64,000 nucleotides of DNA from Halomonas sp. HAL1 (GTDB taxonomy: Bacteria > Pseudomonadota > Gammaproteobacteria > Pseudomonadales > Halomonadaceae), in the NCBI RefSeq assembly GCF_030544485.1, contig NZ_CP130610.1, positions 2,852,001 through 2,916,000 of the forward strand, read 5' to 3'. The notes under the pieces are model-generated. The model was given only the letters and a program-made list of their open reading frames with translations. It made no database searches and was not told the origin of the DNA. This document shows positions 55,997 through 64,000 of the stretch, piece after piece. Position 1 is the stretch's first letter. Each line of letters begins with the position of its first letter. The position numbers and the translations under genes are program-made.

Positions 55997-56557
55997 TTAT
56001 TTATCCTCAAATTCCTCGAAGGCGGGGATGTGCAAATTGAAGCTCTCTTTCACCTCTTCCATCACCACATAGCTTTTTGACTCTTTCACCCCAGGAAGCG
56101 TTAACACCACATCGCCCAACAGTTGGCGATAGGCCGACATTTCGGGGATACGGCACTTTAAAATGTAGTCAAACTGCCCTGACACAAGATGACACTCTTG
56201 AATCTGGGGTAGTTTCTCGACCGCGCGGCGGAATTCATCAAATACGGCGGGCGATTGTGTTTCTAAACTGATTTCGACAAAGACTAATAAATTGGCCTTC
56301 AAGGCACGCGGATCGAGAATCGCCTGATAGCCACGGATAATGCCAGCCTTCTCCAAGCGTTTAACGCGCTCAAGACAAGGGGTTGTGGATAACCCTACTT
56401 CCGAGGCCAAATCAACATACGAAATACGCGCATTGTCCTGCAAGCAGCGCAGGATTTTAAGATCGATACGGTCCAGCGTTCTATTTTTAGGTTTCATGCC
56501 AGAGTCCTTCATGCCAGTGTCCTTCATGCCAGTGTCCTTCATGCCAGAGCCCTTCAT
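55997..56557 (-). CDS. lrp: Leucine-responsive regulatory protein Lrp
   Basis: Lrp/AsnC protein: HTH (LKILRCLQDNARISYVDLASEVGLSTTPCLERVKRLEKAG) and the RAM/ligand domain (CHLVSGQFDYILKCRIPEMSAYRQLL, LPGVKESKSYVVMEEVKES). Very close to E. coli Lrp. The first 20 residues are an extra repeat MKDTG/MKDSG, and five in-frame ATGs lie at 56557, 56542, 56527, 56512 and 56497; the last (MKPKNRTLDR) gives the usual Lrp start. Sits between prmC and moeB and overlaps no neighbour. Global regulator of amino-acid metabolism. Confidence 0.9.
   Translation of the reverse strand: MKGSGMKDTGMKDTGMKDSGMKPKNRTLDRIDLKILRCLQDNARISYVDLASEVGLSTTPCLERVKRLEKAGIIRGYQAILDPRALKANLLVFVEISLETQSPAVFDEFRRAVEKLPQIQECHLVSGQFDYILKCRIPEMSAYRQLLGDVVLTLPGVKESKSYVVMEEVKESFNLHIPAFEEFEDK
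56495..56557 (-). repeat. 15-bp tandem repeat at the lrp start, each unit with SD-like site and ATG
   Basis: Four consecutive units read ATGAAGGACACTGGC or close variants on the minus strand, plus a fifth ATG. In each unit AAGGA (AAGGG in the first) sits 7 nt before the next ATG, so every unit supplies a ribosome site for the one after it, all in the same frame. Changing the unit number would only change the N-terminal length, not the frame. Confidence 0.88.
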
Positions 56558-56720
56558 GCGAGCCCCTTGCTAAGGGTTGTACTAAATGGCGCTGAGTGGG
56601 CAGACCATTTATATACAAATTCTAATCAATCAGTTAGTTATTAAAATAGCCTCTCAACATCAGCGCTTGAGGATTTGCAGCGGTTGTTGACATTAGCGCT
56701 GTCGTTTTAACCCGCTGAGT

Positions 56721-57581
56721 TTAAGTGGCTGTTATTAGGCGCCCTAGGGTAACCCGATCATGCCCTCCCAGGTCTCGAACACTTTCAACGTTCTGATAGC
56801 CAGCACTGCTCAGTGCCATGCGTACCTTTTCCGCCTGTGTATAACCGTGTTCAAGAAGCAGCCAGCCGGACGCTGTCAAATAGTGCCGAGCGGACTGCGC
56901 CAAGTGCAACAAATCCGCCATGCCATCAGCGTTTGCCACCAGCGCCGAGCGAGGCTCAAAACGCACATCGCCTTCTGCAAGATGAGGATCGTCGGCCGCA
57001 ATATAAGGCGGGTTACTAACGATAATATCGAAAAGCGTACCGGCCTCAGCATAGCTTTCCAGCGCGCCAAACCAATCACTCTGCAGAAAATGGGCGTTGG
57101 TAATACCCAAGGCTTTCGCGTTGCTTGCTGCCAGCTCGACCGCCTCATCGCGCACATCGACGCCTAGCACTTGCCAGTCGGGCTGCTCACTGGCAAACGC
57201 CAGCGCAATGGCGCCAGTGCCGGTTCCAAGGTCAAGCAGACGGCCAGCGGGCAAAGTTGCTCGACTAAGTGCAAGCTCAACTAACGTTTCAGTATCGGGA
57301 CGGGGAATTAACGTATTGGGAGAGGTCGTTAAGCGCAGTCCCCAAAATTCACGCTCGCCGGTTAAGTAGGCCACTGGCGTGCCCTGGGCACGTGCGTCAA
57401 TGAGTGCATCGAAGCGCGAATGCTCCTGGGAGGAACACATTTTATCGCCCCAGGTGTAAAGCCAGGTACGATCCCGCTCAAGCACATGGCACATCAGTGC
57501 TTCAGCATCGACACGCGGCGAGGTAGACCCCGCCGTCTGTAACCTTTGTGCCGCCTGTTTCAACAGCGCGTCAAGCGACAT
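56721..57581 (-). CDS. prmC: Peptide chain release factor N5-glutamine methyltransferase PrmC
   Basis: 286 residues: N-terminal helical domain (LLKQAAQRLQ...DAEALMCHVLERDRTWLYTW), then PVAYLTGEREFWGL, TLIPRPDTETLVE, motif I LLDLGTGTGAIALAF and the catalytic NPPY in IIVSNPPYIAADDPHL. Methylates the GGQ glutamine of RF1 and RF2. Starts one base before the prfA stop, so coupled with it. Confidence 0.97.
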   Translation of the reverse strand: MSLDALLKQAAQRLQTAGSTSPRVDAEALMCHVLERDRTWLYTWGDKMCSSQEHSRFDALIDARAQGTPVAYLTGEREFWGLRLTTSPNTLIPRPDTETLVELALSRATLPAGRLLDLGTGTGAIALAFASEQPDWQVLGVDVRDEAVELAASNAKALGITNAHFLQSDWFGALESYAEAGTLFDIIVSNPPYIAADDPHLAEGDVRFEPRSALVANADGMADLLHLAQSARHYLTASGWLLLEHGYTQAEKVRMALSSAGYQNVESVRDLGGHDRVTLGRLITAT

Positions 57582-58669
57582 TAGACGTCCTGAAGGGCTG
57601 AAAGCTGTTCCGCTTGATACTCGTGAATCAGCGGATTAATCACATCGTCCAACTGCTCGCCACTGACCACTTCATTAAGTTTATACAGGGTCAAGTTAAT
57701 GCGGTGATCAGTGATGCGACCTTGCGGGAAGTTGTAGGTGCGGATGCGTTCGCTGCGATCCCCCGAGCCCACCAGCGAGCGGCGGGCATCGGCTTGCTCC
57801 TGACGCTGGGAATCTACCGCATTGCGTTTGAGCTTGGCTGCCAGCAGCGACATCGCTTTGGCACGGTTTTTATGCTGGCTGCGCTCTTCCTGGCACTCCA
57901 CTACCACGCCGGTAGGCAGGTGAGTAATGCGGATGGCGGAATCGGTGGTGTTAACGTGCTGACCGCCAGCACCGCTGGAACGGTAGGTATCCACACGCAA
58001 ATCGGCCGAGTTGATATCGATATCACCGACATCGTCGACCTCAGGCATGACCGCGACGGTGCAGGCAGACGTGTGTATACGGCCCTGAGATTCGGTCGCC
58101 GGTACGCGCTGAACCCGGTGGGCGCCGGATTCAAATTTTAGCTGGGCGTAAACACCATCGCCCTTCACCCTGGAGATGATCTCTTTGTAACCGCCCTGCT
58201 CACCGTGGCTGGCGCTGACGATTTCGACCCGCCAACCGCGCTTTTCCGCATAGCGCGAATACATGCGGAACAGATCACCGGCAAAGATAGCAGCCTCGTC
58301 GCCGCCGGTTCCTGCGCGTACTTCTAAAAATACCCCACGCCCATCGTCAGGGTCTTTCGGCACCAGCAGACGTTTAAGCTCGATATCTAATTCTTCTAAC
58401 CGCTCACGCCCTTCGCTCAGCTCCATCTCCGCCAATTCGCGCATGTCAGCGTCGCTATCGCGGCTAAGCTGCTCGGCTTCATGCATATTGGTTTCGATGT
58501 CACGATAGCGCTGCCATGCGGCCACCAGCTCCTCTAGCTCGGAGTATTCTCGTGAGTAGTCGCGAAAGCGCTGCTGGTTATTGATCACTTCCGGATCAGA
58601 CAGCAGCATCGCCAGCTCTTCAAAGCGTTCTGTAAAGCTGTCTAAGCGTTGGCGCAAAGTCTCTTTCAT
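57581..58669 (-). CDS. prfA: Peptide chain release factor 1
   Basis: 362 residues. Domain 2 has the PAT tripeptide in [16 protein letters not shown] for reading UAG/UAA; domain 3 has the GGQ loop [17 protein letters not shown], which is the PrmC target. The C-terminus ends [11 protein letters not shown]. Overlaps hemA by 4 nt (ATGA). Confidence 0.97.
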   Translation of the reverse strand: MKETLRQRLDSFTERFEELAMLLSDPEVINNQQRFRDYSREYSELEELVAAWQRYRDIETNMHEAEQLSRDSDADMRELAEMELSEGRERLEELDIELKRLLVPKDPDDGRGVFLEVRAGTGGDEAAIFAGDLFRMYSRYAEKRGWRVEIVSASHGEQGGYKEIISRVKGDGVYAQLKFESGAHRVQRVPATESQGRIHTSACTVAVMPEVDDVGDIDINSADLRVDTYRSSGAGGQHVNTTDSAIRITHLPTGVVVECQEERSQHKNRAKAMSLLAAKLKRNAVDSQRQEQADARRSLVGSGDRSERIRTYNFPQGRITDHRINLTLYKLNEVVSGEQLDDVINPLIHEYQAEQLSALQDV

Positions 58670-59979
58670 GCGGGCGTATCATCCTTCTGGCGTTTTACCG
58701 GGGGCGCAGGCGTGGTTTCAAAGGCTGGCTTAGCAGGCAACAGTAGGCGCGGCGCGGCATTCAGCAAGTCGTGATGCTCCTCTGAGGCGGCATCACGTAT
58801 GGCTTGAGTCGGCTGGTGCAGCAGGCGGTTGGTCAACTGATGCGCCAAGCGCTCAATGACTTTAGCAGGGTCTTCACCGCGCGCCAGCCGCTCTAACGCT
58901 TGATCGCGTGAAAGATCGCGCAGCGCTTCGCCATGCTGGCGATAATCACGGATTAGTTCACCACCGTTGCGAATACGTCGTGCATGCTGCCAACTGCCCA
59001 CCCCGTGCTCAATCAGCGATTCCGCTTGATCTGCAGCCACCTGGCGATGACGGCGATTCTCTTGAATCACCTCTTCCAGATCGTCGACGGTATAGAGGAA
59101 TACATCGGCCAACTCGCCCACTTCGGGTTCGATATCACGCGGCACGGCGATATCGACCATAAATACCGGCCGATGGCGACGCTTTTTGAGCGCCCGCTCG
59201 ACCATCCCTTTACCGAGAATAGGCAGCGGAGCCGCGGTGGAAGAGATGACGATATCGGCATGCTCAAGGGCTTCGGGAATTTCTTGAAGGGTAATCGCCG
59301 TCCCCCCCAAGGGGCCTGCCACGAGCTCGGCACGTTCGCGGGTGCGGTTGGCGACAGTAAGCTGGCGAACACCGGCTTCGTGTAAATGCCGGGCGACCAG
59401 TTCGATGGTTTCACCAGCGCCAATGAGTAACGCGCGTGAACGGCTAAAATCATCAAAAATACGGCTGGCCATACTGACCGCCGCGTAGGCCACTGAGACA
59501 GGGTTTTTGCCAATACCCGTTTCGGTACGTACCTGCTTGGCCACCGCAAAGGTGTGCTGGAACAGGCGTTCAAGCTCACCGCCCAACCCTTTCGACTCAC
59601 GCGCCTGTTGATAGGCATCTTTCAACTGGCCCAGAATCTGCGGCTCGCCCAACACCATGGAATCCAGGCCAACCGCTACGCGCATTAAATGGCGCGCCGC
59701 ATCGTTGTCTAGATAGTGGTAGGCACAGCGGGTCAGCTCATCGACGCGTAAGTTATGAAAGCGTCCGAGCCAATTGAGTACCGCCTGCTCGCCAGCCGCA
59801 TCCGTGACACAGTAAAGCTCCGTGCGGTTGCAGGTCGATAGCACCGCCGCTTCACTAATTTGTGGCAGATTTCGCAATTCAGCCAGCGCAGTGTCAAGCT
59901 GCGCAGGCGAAAAAGCCACCTGCTCACGCACGGCCACGCTGGCGGTACGATGATTTATTCCCAGGGCAAGAAGCGTCAT
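58666..59979 (-). CDS. hemA: Glutamyl-tRNA reductase
   Basis: 437 residues. Catalytic Cys in [13 protein letters not shown], nucleotide-binding [17 protein letters not shown], glutamyl-tRNA domain and a C-terminal dimerisation helix with an extra disordered tail of about 30 residues ([18 protein letters not shown]). First step of C5 tetrapyrrole synthesis, giving glutamate-1-semialdehyde. First gene of the hemA-prfA-prmC set; divergent from the TPR lipoprotein gene. Confidence 0.97.
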   Translation of the reverse strand: MTLLALGINHRTASVAVREQVAFSPAQLDTALAELRNLPQISEAAVLSTCNRTELYCVTDAAGEQAVLNWLGRFHNLRVDELTRCAYHYLDNDAARHLMRVAVGLDSMVLGEPQILGQLKDAYQQARESKGLGGELERLFQHTFAVAKQVRTETGIGKNPVSVAYAAVSMASRIFDDFSRSRALLIGAGETIELVARHLHEAGVRQLTVANRTRERAELVAGPLGGTAITLQEIPEALEHADIVISSTAAPLPILGKGMVERALKKRRHRPVFMVDIAVPRDIEPEVGELADVFLYTVDDLEEVIQENRRHRQVAADQAESLIEHGVGSWQHARRIRNGGELIRDYRQHGEALRDLSRDQALERLARGEDPAKVIERLAHQLTNRLLHQPTQAIRDAASEEHHDLLNAAPRLLLPAKPAFETTPAPPVKRQKDDTPA

Positions 59980-60234
59980 GCGTTATGCGTCTTCGCTAGT
60001 GTGTCGGACTTTCGCCGACCGCCGATCTTAAAGCGGCCGCACCGTCAATTAGGGCTTGCTCAAACAAGTCTTTGGCGTGGTTCAAGCGCTGCCTATAAAA
60101 TAGGCATAAAGATTGCTGACCACTTTTTCAAGGAGGAACATTCTATCACAGCAGGCTATCATCTGGCCCACACCACTTTGCCGCAGGCAGGCAAGCCGCT
60201 ATGCTGAGCATTCGGCCACTTAATCGAGAGACGC

Positions 60235-62070
60235 ATGCGACCTCGCTCTACACTTCTGGGCTCTACTGTTCTGAGCTTTTCATTGTTGCGCTTTGCTTTT
60301 CCAAGCTCTGCTGTACGGCGTTCGTCGCTGCTACCAGTGGCCGCCGCAGCGTTACTCCTGGGCGGCTGCCAATCGACGTCCAGCCAGCAGGATGGCCCGC
60401 TGGGCACATGGGCCGATGACCCAATGCGCGAGGCCCCGCCTATAACGCGAGGGCTAGATGCCGCAGGGCTTAGCACGCTGTTGGGGGCTGAACTGGCTGG
60501 CCAGCGAGGCGATTACCGCTCGGCAAGCCAGGGGTATCTTGAAGCGGCGCAGCGCTATCGCGAGCCAGCACTTGCCGAGCGTGCGACGTTCGCCGCCCGC
60601 TTTGGCAACGAGACCTCTTTAATAGAGGCTTCTGCGCTACGTTGGCGTGAGCTGGCCCCACAGGCAGAAGCGCCCAATCGCTTATTAGCAGCTTTTTCAT
60701 TACAGCGCGGTGATTGGCTCGACAGCCTTGAGCAGCGTATTGATATTGTCGAAGCTGGCGGCCACGGAGATTTGACTGCCTTTGCAGAAATTGCGGTGGC
60801 GGAAGAAGCGCCACTTACCTTAATTGCTCAGCAGTTGCGCGCGCACCTAGCCCAGCCCAACGCTGACCAGTTAGAACATCACAGCGATGTACTGCTGGGC
60901 ACAGCACTGATTGAAGCCGCCCTTGGCGATACCGCCGTTGCCCAGCGGCGGCTTGATCAAGTCGCGCTGCTGGACCCTGAATCAGCGGCGTTATGGTTGG
61001 TAAGAGCACGCCTTGCGCTAGAGACAGAAGACTACTCGGCTGCTCAGCGGGCGGCACAACAGGGCTTGGAACTCGCCCCTGATGATGTGCGATTTATTTT
61101 GCTACTGGCCCAGGCCGAGCTTCGCCTCAACAACATCAGTGCGGCCGAGACGCAAACTAACGCACTGCTGGAGAGCCATGGCGGCAACCAGGACCTGCGC
61201 TTATCTCTGGCACAGTTGTATCTGGAAGAGGGGCACCCCGAACCCGCCCAACGCCTGCTGCAGCCGCTGATTGGCCAGCCAGAGGTGCCTAATCTAGCCT
61301 ATTACCTGCTCGGGGCGATTACCCAGGCCCAAGGCGATACCGACAACGCGTTACTCTATTACCGTCAAGTCAGCGAGGGGGATGAATTTGTGCCCGCTCG
61401 CGCGGCTGCGGCGCAAATGTTGATTGAAGAAGATCGCCTGCTTGATGCCCGCGCTTTTCTGCGCATCGAACGGATGCGTTTTGACAGCTACTTTACTGAG
61501 CTGGTGATGCTCGAAGTTCAGTTGTTGGACGAAACCAATCAGACCGAAGAGGCCAATGCGCTATTAGACCGTGAAATCACCCGCACACCGGATGATGCTT
61601 CACTACTTTATATGCGCGCTATGCGCAGCTGGGAAGCTGGCGAAATTGCGGGAATGGAGGCTGATTTACGTCAAGTGCTACGCACCGACCCTGACAATGC
61701 CGAAGCGCTCAATGCGCTGGGGTACACGCTGGCCGATCTCAACCTGCCTGGGCGCCTACAAGAGGCGTTTGAACTGATTGAGCGCGCCTACGAAGCCGAC
61801 CCAAACAACCCTGCCGTACTCGACAGCATGGGCTGGGTCTATTTTCGCCTTGGGCAGCCAGAAGAAGCGCTTCCCTGGCTTGAAAGCGCCTATACACAGA
61901 TACCCGATCAAGAGGTCGCTGCCCATTTAGCCGAGGTCTTGCAGGCACTAGGTCGTGAAGAAGAGGCGCGCCGTCTGATCGAGCAGATTATGCAGCGAAC
62001 CAACCTGCATCCGCAGATTGACGATTTGCTTAAGCGCTATCCTGAACTAACACCGCAAGCGACACCCTAA
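60235..62070 (+). CDS. Tetratricopeptide-repeat outer-membrane lipoprotein
   Basis: 611 residues with a lipobox (LLPVAAAALLLGGC, Cys near residue 45) preceded by an arginine-rich region of about 30 residues. At least six TPR units follow, e.g. LYYRQVSEGDEFVPARAAAAQML and LNALGYTLADLNLPGRLQEAFELIERAYEADPNNPAVLDSMGWVYFRLGQ. A gene of this type commonly stands before lolB in gammaproteobacteria; role in envelope assembly is suspected but unproven. The ribosome site is weak (GAGA). Confidence 0.85.
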   Translation: MRPRSTLLGSTVLSFSLLRFAFPSSAVRRSSLLPVAAAALLLGGCQSTSSQQDGPLGTWADDPMREAPPITRGLDAAGLSTLLGAELAGQRGDYRSASQGYLEAAQRYREPALAERATFAARFGNETSLIEASALRWRELAPQAEAPNRLLAAFSLQRGDWLDSLEQRIDIVEAGGHGDLTAFAEIAVAEEAPLTLIAQQLRAHLAQPNADQLEHHSDVLLGTALIEAALGDTAVAQRRLDQVALLDPESAALWLVRARLALETEDYSAAQRAAQQGLELAPDDVRFILLLAQAELRLNNISAAETQTNALLESHGGNQDLRLSLAQLYLEEGHPEPAQRLLQPLIGQPEVPNLAYYLLGAITQAQGDTDNALLYYRQVSEGDEFVPARAAAAQMLIEEDRLLDARAFLRIERMRFDSYFTELVMLEVQLLDETNQTEEANALLDREITRTPDDASLLYMRAMRSWEAGEIAGMEADLRQVLRTDPDNAEALNALGYTLADLNLPGRLQEAFELIERAYEADPNNPAVLDSMGWVYFRLGQPEEALPWLESAYTQIPDQEVAAHLAEVLQALGREEEARRLIEQIMQRTNLHPQIDDLLKRYPELTPQATP

Positions 62071-62142
62071 CGCTACACCATCCGATTGAGCGCACCGACC
62101 ATGCTACTCTTGCGCCGTCATCACCTAACATGGAGCCTGTTT

Positions 62143-62790
62143 ATGCCGACACTGACGTCCCTTCCTTTACGCTCACCCGTTGCCATTCTTTCCCCGCGAC
62201 TATGGGTTGTGGGCCTTACTCTCTTGTTTCTTGCTGGGTGCGCGTCGCAAGGCCCGGTGGATGAAAGTGGCCGACAAGCAGGCCAGTGGGAGCGTCAACT
62301 GGCTGAGGTAGAGGCATTCGACACCTGGACGCTGGTGGGCAAAGCGGGCCTGCGTACCTCGCAAGAGAACGTCAGCGCCAATCTGGACTGGAATCAGACC
62401 CCTTACTATTTCCGCATGCTGATCAGCGGACCGTTTGGTGGCGGGCGCAATGTGCTTGAGGGCCGTGAAGGTCGCTTCTCACTCTCCAATAGCGATGGCC
62501 GCTTTGAAGCAGAAACGCCGGAAGCCTTAATGGATGAGCAGCTTGGCTGGTCACTGCCTGTTAGTGCCATGCCTGACTGGGTACGCGGCCTACCCGGCGA
62601 AAATGACGACTATCAGATGGAAACCGATGAACTCGGCTTCCCCAGCCACTTGGCACAAGACGGTTGGGAAATTGACTACCGTGACTGGGAACAGTTTGAA
62701 GGCATGTGGCTGCCGCGACGGTTAATCATGAACTACGACGATGTACGTATCACCCTGGTCGTTAATCAATGGCAAGCCAGCGACGAGTAA
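62143..62790 (+). CDS. lolB: Outer-membrane lipoprotein receptor LolB
   Basis: About 215 residues with signal and lipobox (LTLLFLAGCAS). Mature part has the LolB fold: WTLVGKAGLRTSQENVSANLDWNQ, YYFRMLISGPFGGG, and GWEIDYRDWEQFEGMWLPRRLIM. Receives lipoproteins from LolA and inserts them into the outer membrane. The ATG at 62143 is used because TGGAG lies 7 nt before it; the frame starts at 62086. Next to ispE, as in the classic order lolB-ispE-prs. Confidence 0.93.
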   Translation: MPTLTSLPLRSPVAILSPRLWVVGLTLLFLAGCASQGPVDESGRQAGQWERQLAEVEAFDTWTLVGKAGLRTSQENVSANLDWNQTPYYFRMLISGPFGGGRNVLEGREGRFSLSNSDGRFEAETPEALMDEQLGWSLPVSAMPDWVRGLPGENDDYQMETDELGFPSHLAQDGWEIDYRDWEQFEGMWLPRRLIMNYDDVRITLVVNQWQASDE

Positions 62791-62799
62791 ACCGTTCAA

Positions 62800-63654
62800 A
62801 TGAATGCGCAGCTTAGATTACCCGCCCCGGCCAAGCTTAACCGCATGCTGCATATCGTGGGCCGTCGTGAAGACGGCTACCACACACTGCAAACGCTGTT
62901 TCAATTTATTGATCTTAATGATCACCTTACGCTGACAGCCCGCGATGATGGAGAGATCCATCTAACCCATGAGGTCAGCGGCGTAAGCCACGATGACAAT
63001 CTGATTGTGCGTGCCGCCCGTTTATTGCAGCGCCACAGCGGCACCCGCTTAGGGGCCACCCTCACCATAGAAAAGCAGCTGCCCATGGGCGGCGGCTTAG
63101 GTGGCGGCAGTTCCAACGCGGCCACCACACTAGTGGGGCTCAATCATCTCTGGCAGCTTCATCTGTCGTTAGACGAATTAGCACGCTTAGGGCTGCAGCT
63201 GGGAGCCGACGTGCCTGTCTTTGTGCACGGCTATAGCGCCTGGGCTGAAGGGGTGGGCGAGCAGCTTACCGCGGTGACACTGGACACCCCTTGGTTCGTC
63301 ATTATTCACCCCGACATTAGCGTGTCTACGCTTGACGTCTTCCAAGACCCGCAATTGACACGTGACAGCCACCCCATTACTATGGCGCGCGCACTGCAGG
63401 GGGGAGCGCCGGAGTGGCGCAACGACTGTGAAGCCGTCGTAAAGGAACGCTATCCGCCAATTGCGGAAGCCCTTCACTGGCTTGCACAGCACGCACCTAG
63501 TCGGTTGACCGGCACGGGCGCTTGTCTGTTTGCTGCTTTTGAGACGCAGCAAGCAGCACAGGCAATCGCGCAATTAGCGGGTCAACGTTGGCCGACATGG
63601 GTAGCACGCGGACTCAACACCTCTCCCCTACATGATGCTCTGGGCTTTTTATAA
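62800..63654 (+). CDS. ispE: 4-diphosphocytidyl-2-C-methyl-D-erythritol kinase
   Basis: 284 residues, GHMP kinase. N-terminal PAPAKLNRMLHIVGRREDGYHTL (catalytic Lys and substrate His), ATP loop PMGGGLGGGSSNAATTL, and the third motif LTGTGACLFAAF. Phosphorylates CDP-methylerythritol in the MEP isoprenoid pathway. The end of the gene is followed by tandem copies of its last codons. Confidence 0.96.
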   Translation: MNAQLRLPAPAKLNRMLHIVGRREDGYHTLQTLFQFIDLNDHLTLTARDDGEIHLTHEVSGVSHDDNLIVRAARLLQRHSGTRLGATLTIEKQLPMGGGLGGGSSNAATTLVGLNHLWQLHLSLDELARLGLQLGADVPVFVHGYSAWAEGVGEQLTAVTLDTPWFVIIHPDISVSTLDVFQDPQLTRDSHPITMARALQGGAPEWRNDCEAVVKERYPPIAEALHWLAQHAPSRLTGTGACLFAAFETQQAAQAIAQLAGQRWPTWVARGLNTSPLHDALGFL

Positions 63655-63716
63655 TCCCGCTCTGGGCAGTTTATAGTCCCGCTCTGGGCTATTTACAGTC
63701 CCGCTCTGGGCAGCTA
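63637..63716 (+). repeat. 22-bp tandem repeats growing from the ispE 3' end
   Basis: Units start GCTCTGGGC; about three and a half copies at 63637, 63659, 63681 and 63703. The first unit is the last coding stretch and stop of ispE (ALGFL and TAA). It fills the gap before tRNA-Gln. Confidence 0.88.
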
Positions 63717-63747
63717 AAAGCGCCCGGTCAGCGCGTTAGGTTATTGC

Positions 63748-63822
63748 TGGGGTATCGCCAAGTGGTAAGGCACCGCTTTTTGGTAGCGGCATTCCCAGGT
63801 TCGAATCCTGGTACCCCAGCCA
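63748..63822 (+). tRNA. tRNA-Gln (anticodon TTG)
   Basis: 75 nt with encoded CCA. Acceptor stem TGGGGTA / TACCCCA, discriminator G, anticodon stem CCGCT/AGCGG with loop TTTTGGT (anticodon TTG), and T arm CCAGG-TTCGAAT-CCTGG. Sits between ispE and prs, its usual place in gammaproteobacteria. Confidence 0.96.
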
Positions 63823-63880
63823 ACCCAACAATGGCCTGCGTTTTTACCCCTGATTCCCAACACTGCAAAGGTGGCTGCGC

Positions 63881-64000
63881 GTGTCAAAATTGATGGTTTT
63901 CGCCGGGAATGCTAATCCCGCACTCGCTCAAAAAATAGCCGAGAGCTTAGACAGCCGTATGGGTAATGCTACGGTGGGTCAATTCAGCGACGGCGAAATT
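63881..64000 (+). CDS. prs: Ribose-phosphate pyrophosphokinase, N-terminal part
   Basis: The first 40 codons: MSKLMVFAGNANPALAQKI (GTG start, AAGGTGG upstream) to VGQFSDGEI, an exact family pattern. Makes phosphoribosyl pyrophosphate. Runs off the window. Confidence 0.95.
   Translation, partial: MSKLMVFAGNANPALAQKIAESLDSRMGNATVGQFSDGEI

Noticed and set aside
56495..56557. CRISPR-like array at the lrp start
   Set aside because: Units are 15 bp, contiguous, without spacers, and lie in frame inside a coding region.

Overview
The window looks like chromosomal DNA of a Halomonadaceae gammaproteobacterium (Halomonas/Vreelandella type). This is inferred from the gammaproteobacterial gene orders hemA-prfA-prmC-moeB and lolB-ispE-tRNA-Gln-prs, the trpI/trpBA divergon, the acidic character of several proteins and the mid-range G+C. 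No rRNA, prophage or CRISPR array was seen. The right part (about 46-64 kb) is mostly housekeeping; the left and middle parts are accessory DNA with insertion sequences and gene fossils.

Region by region. 1-8 kb: two near-identical IS4-family (IS50-group) elements in opposite orientation, each with its own 9-bp target duplication and each splitting a different MFS transporter gene. Between them lie a LysR regulator, a ParE-type toxin-antitoxin pair and a haloacid [16 protein letters not shown] gene. 8-15 kb: HypT-like LysR, PhnA-type zinc-ribbon protein, SnoaL-like protein, GNAT, a G+C-rich lipoprotein gene flanked by direct repeats, AraC/LysE pair and a chemoreceptor. 15.3-19.7 kb: a complete ptxABCDE phosphite uptake and oxidation operon, the main accessory metabolic system here. 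19.7-24.2 kb: a deletion scar with gene fossils, HxlR divergent from NTF2-like/SDR genes, a YrhK-like membrane protein and a Tat-signal SDR. 24.4-25.5 kb: an IS30 element. 25.6-28.9 kb: trpA, trpB and divergent trpI-like regulator. 29-36.4 kb: mixed metabolic genes. 36.7-42.2 kb: a probable signalling operon with a PstS-like periplasmic protein, a beta-barrel protein, a PAS-GGDEF-EAL c-di-GMP enzyme and an exosortase-associated type acyltransferase. 43-46 kb: zinc peptidase-like protein, NfsA and an IS3-family element. 46.2-49.2 kb: ybhN-clsB-ybhP. 50-55.2 kb: methyltransferase, second chemoreceptor, and two divergent bactofilin genes, one cut off from its 5' end by an IS630 element. 55.2-60 kb: moeB, lrp, prmC, prfA, hemA. 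60.2-64 kb: TPR lipoprotein, lolB, ispE, tRNA-Gln, prs.

Three themes recur. First, IS activity: five elements of four families whose ends and target duplications can be read directly, three of them interrupting genes. Second, fossils: short recognisable fragments of genes whose better copies lie elsewhere in the window, which point to past duplication and deletion. Third, short tandem duplications at gene ends: the 5' end of lrp, the 3' ends of nfsA and ispE, and the trpI-trpB intergenic region. In the lrp case each unit carries its own Shine-Dalgarno-like sequence and ATG. All family assignments are from reading motifs by eye; no database search was possible.
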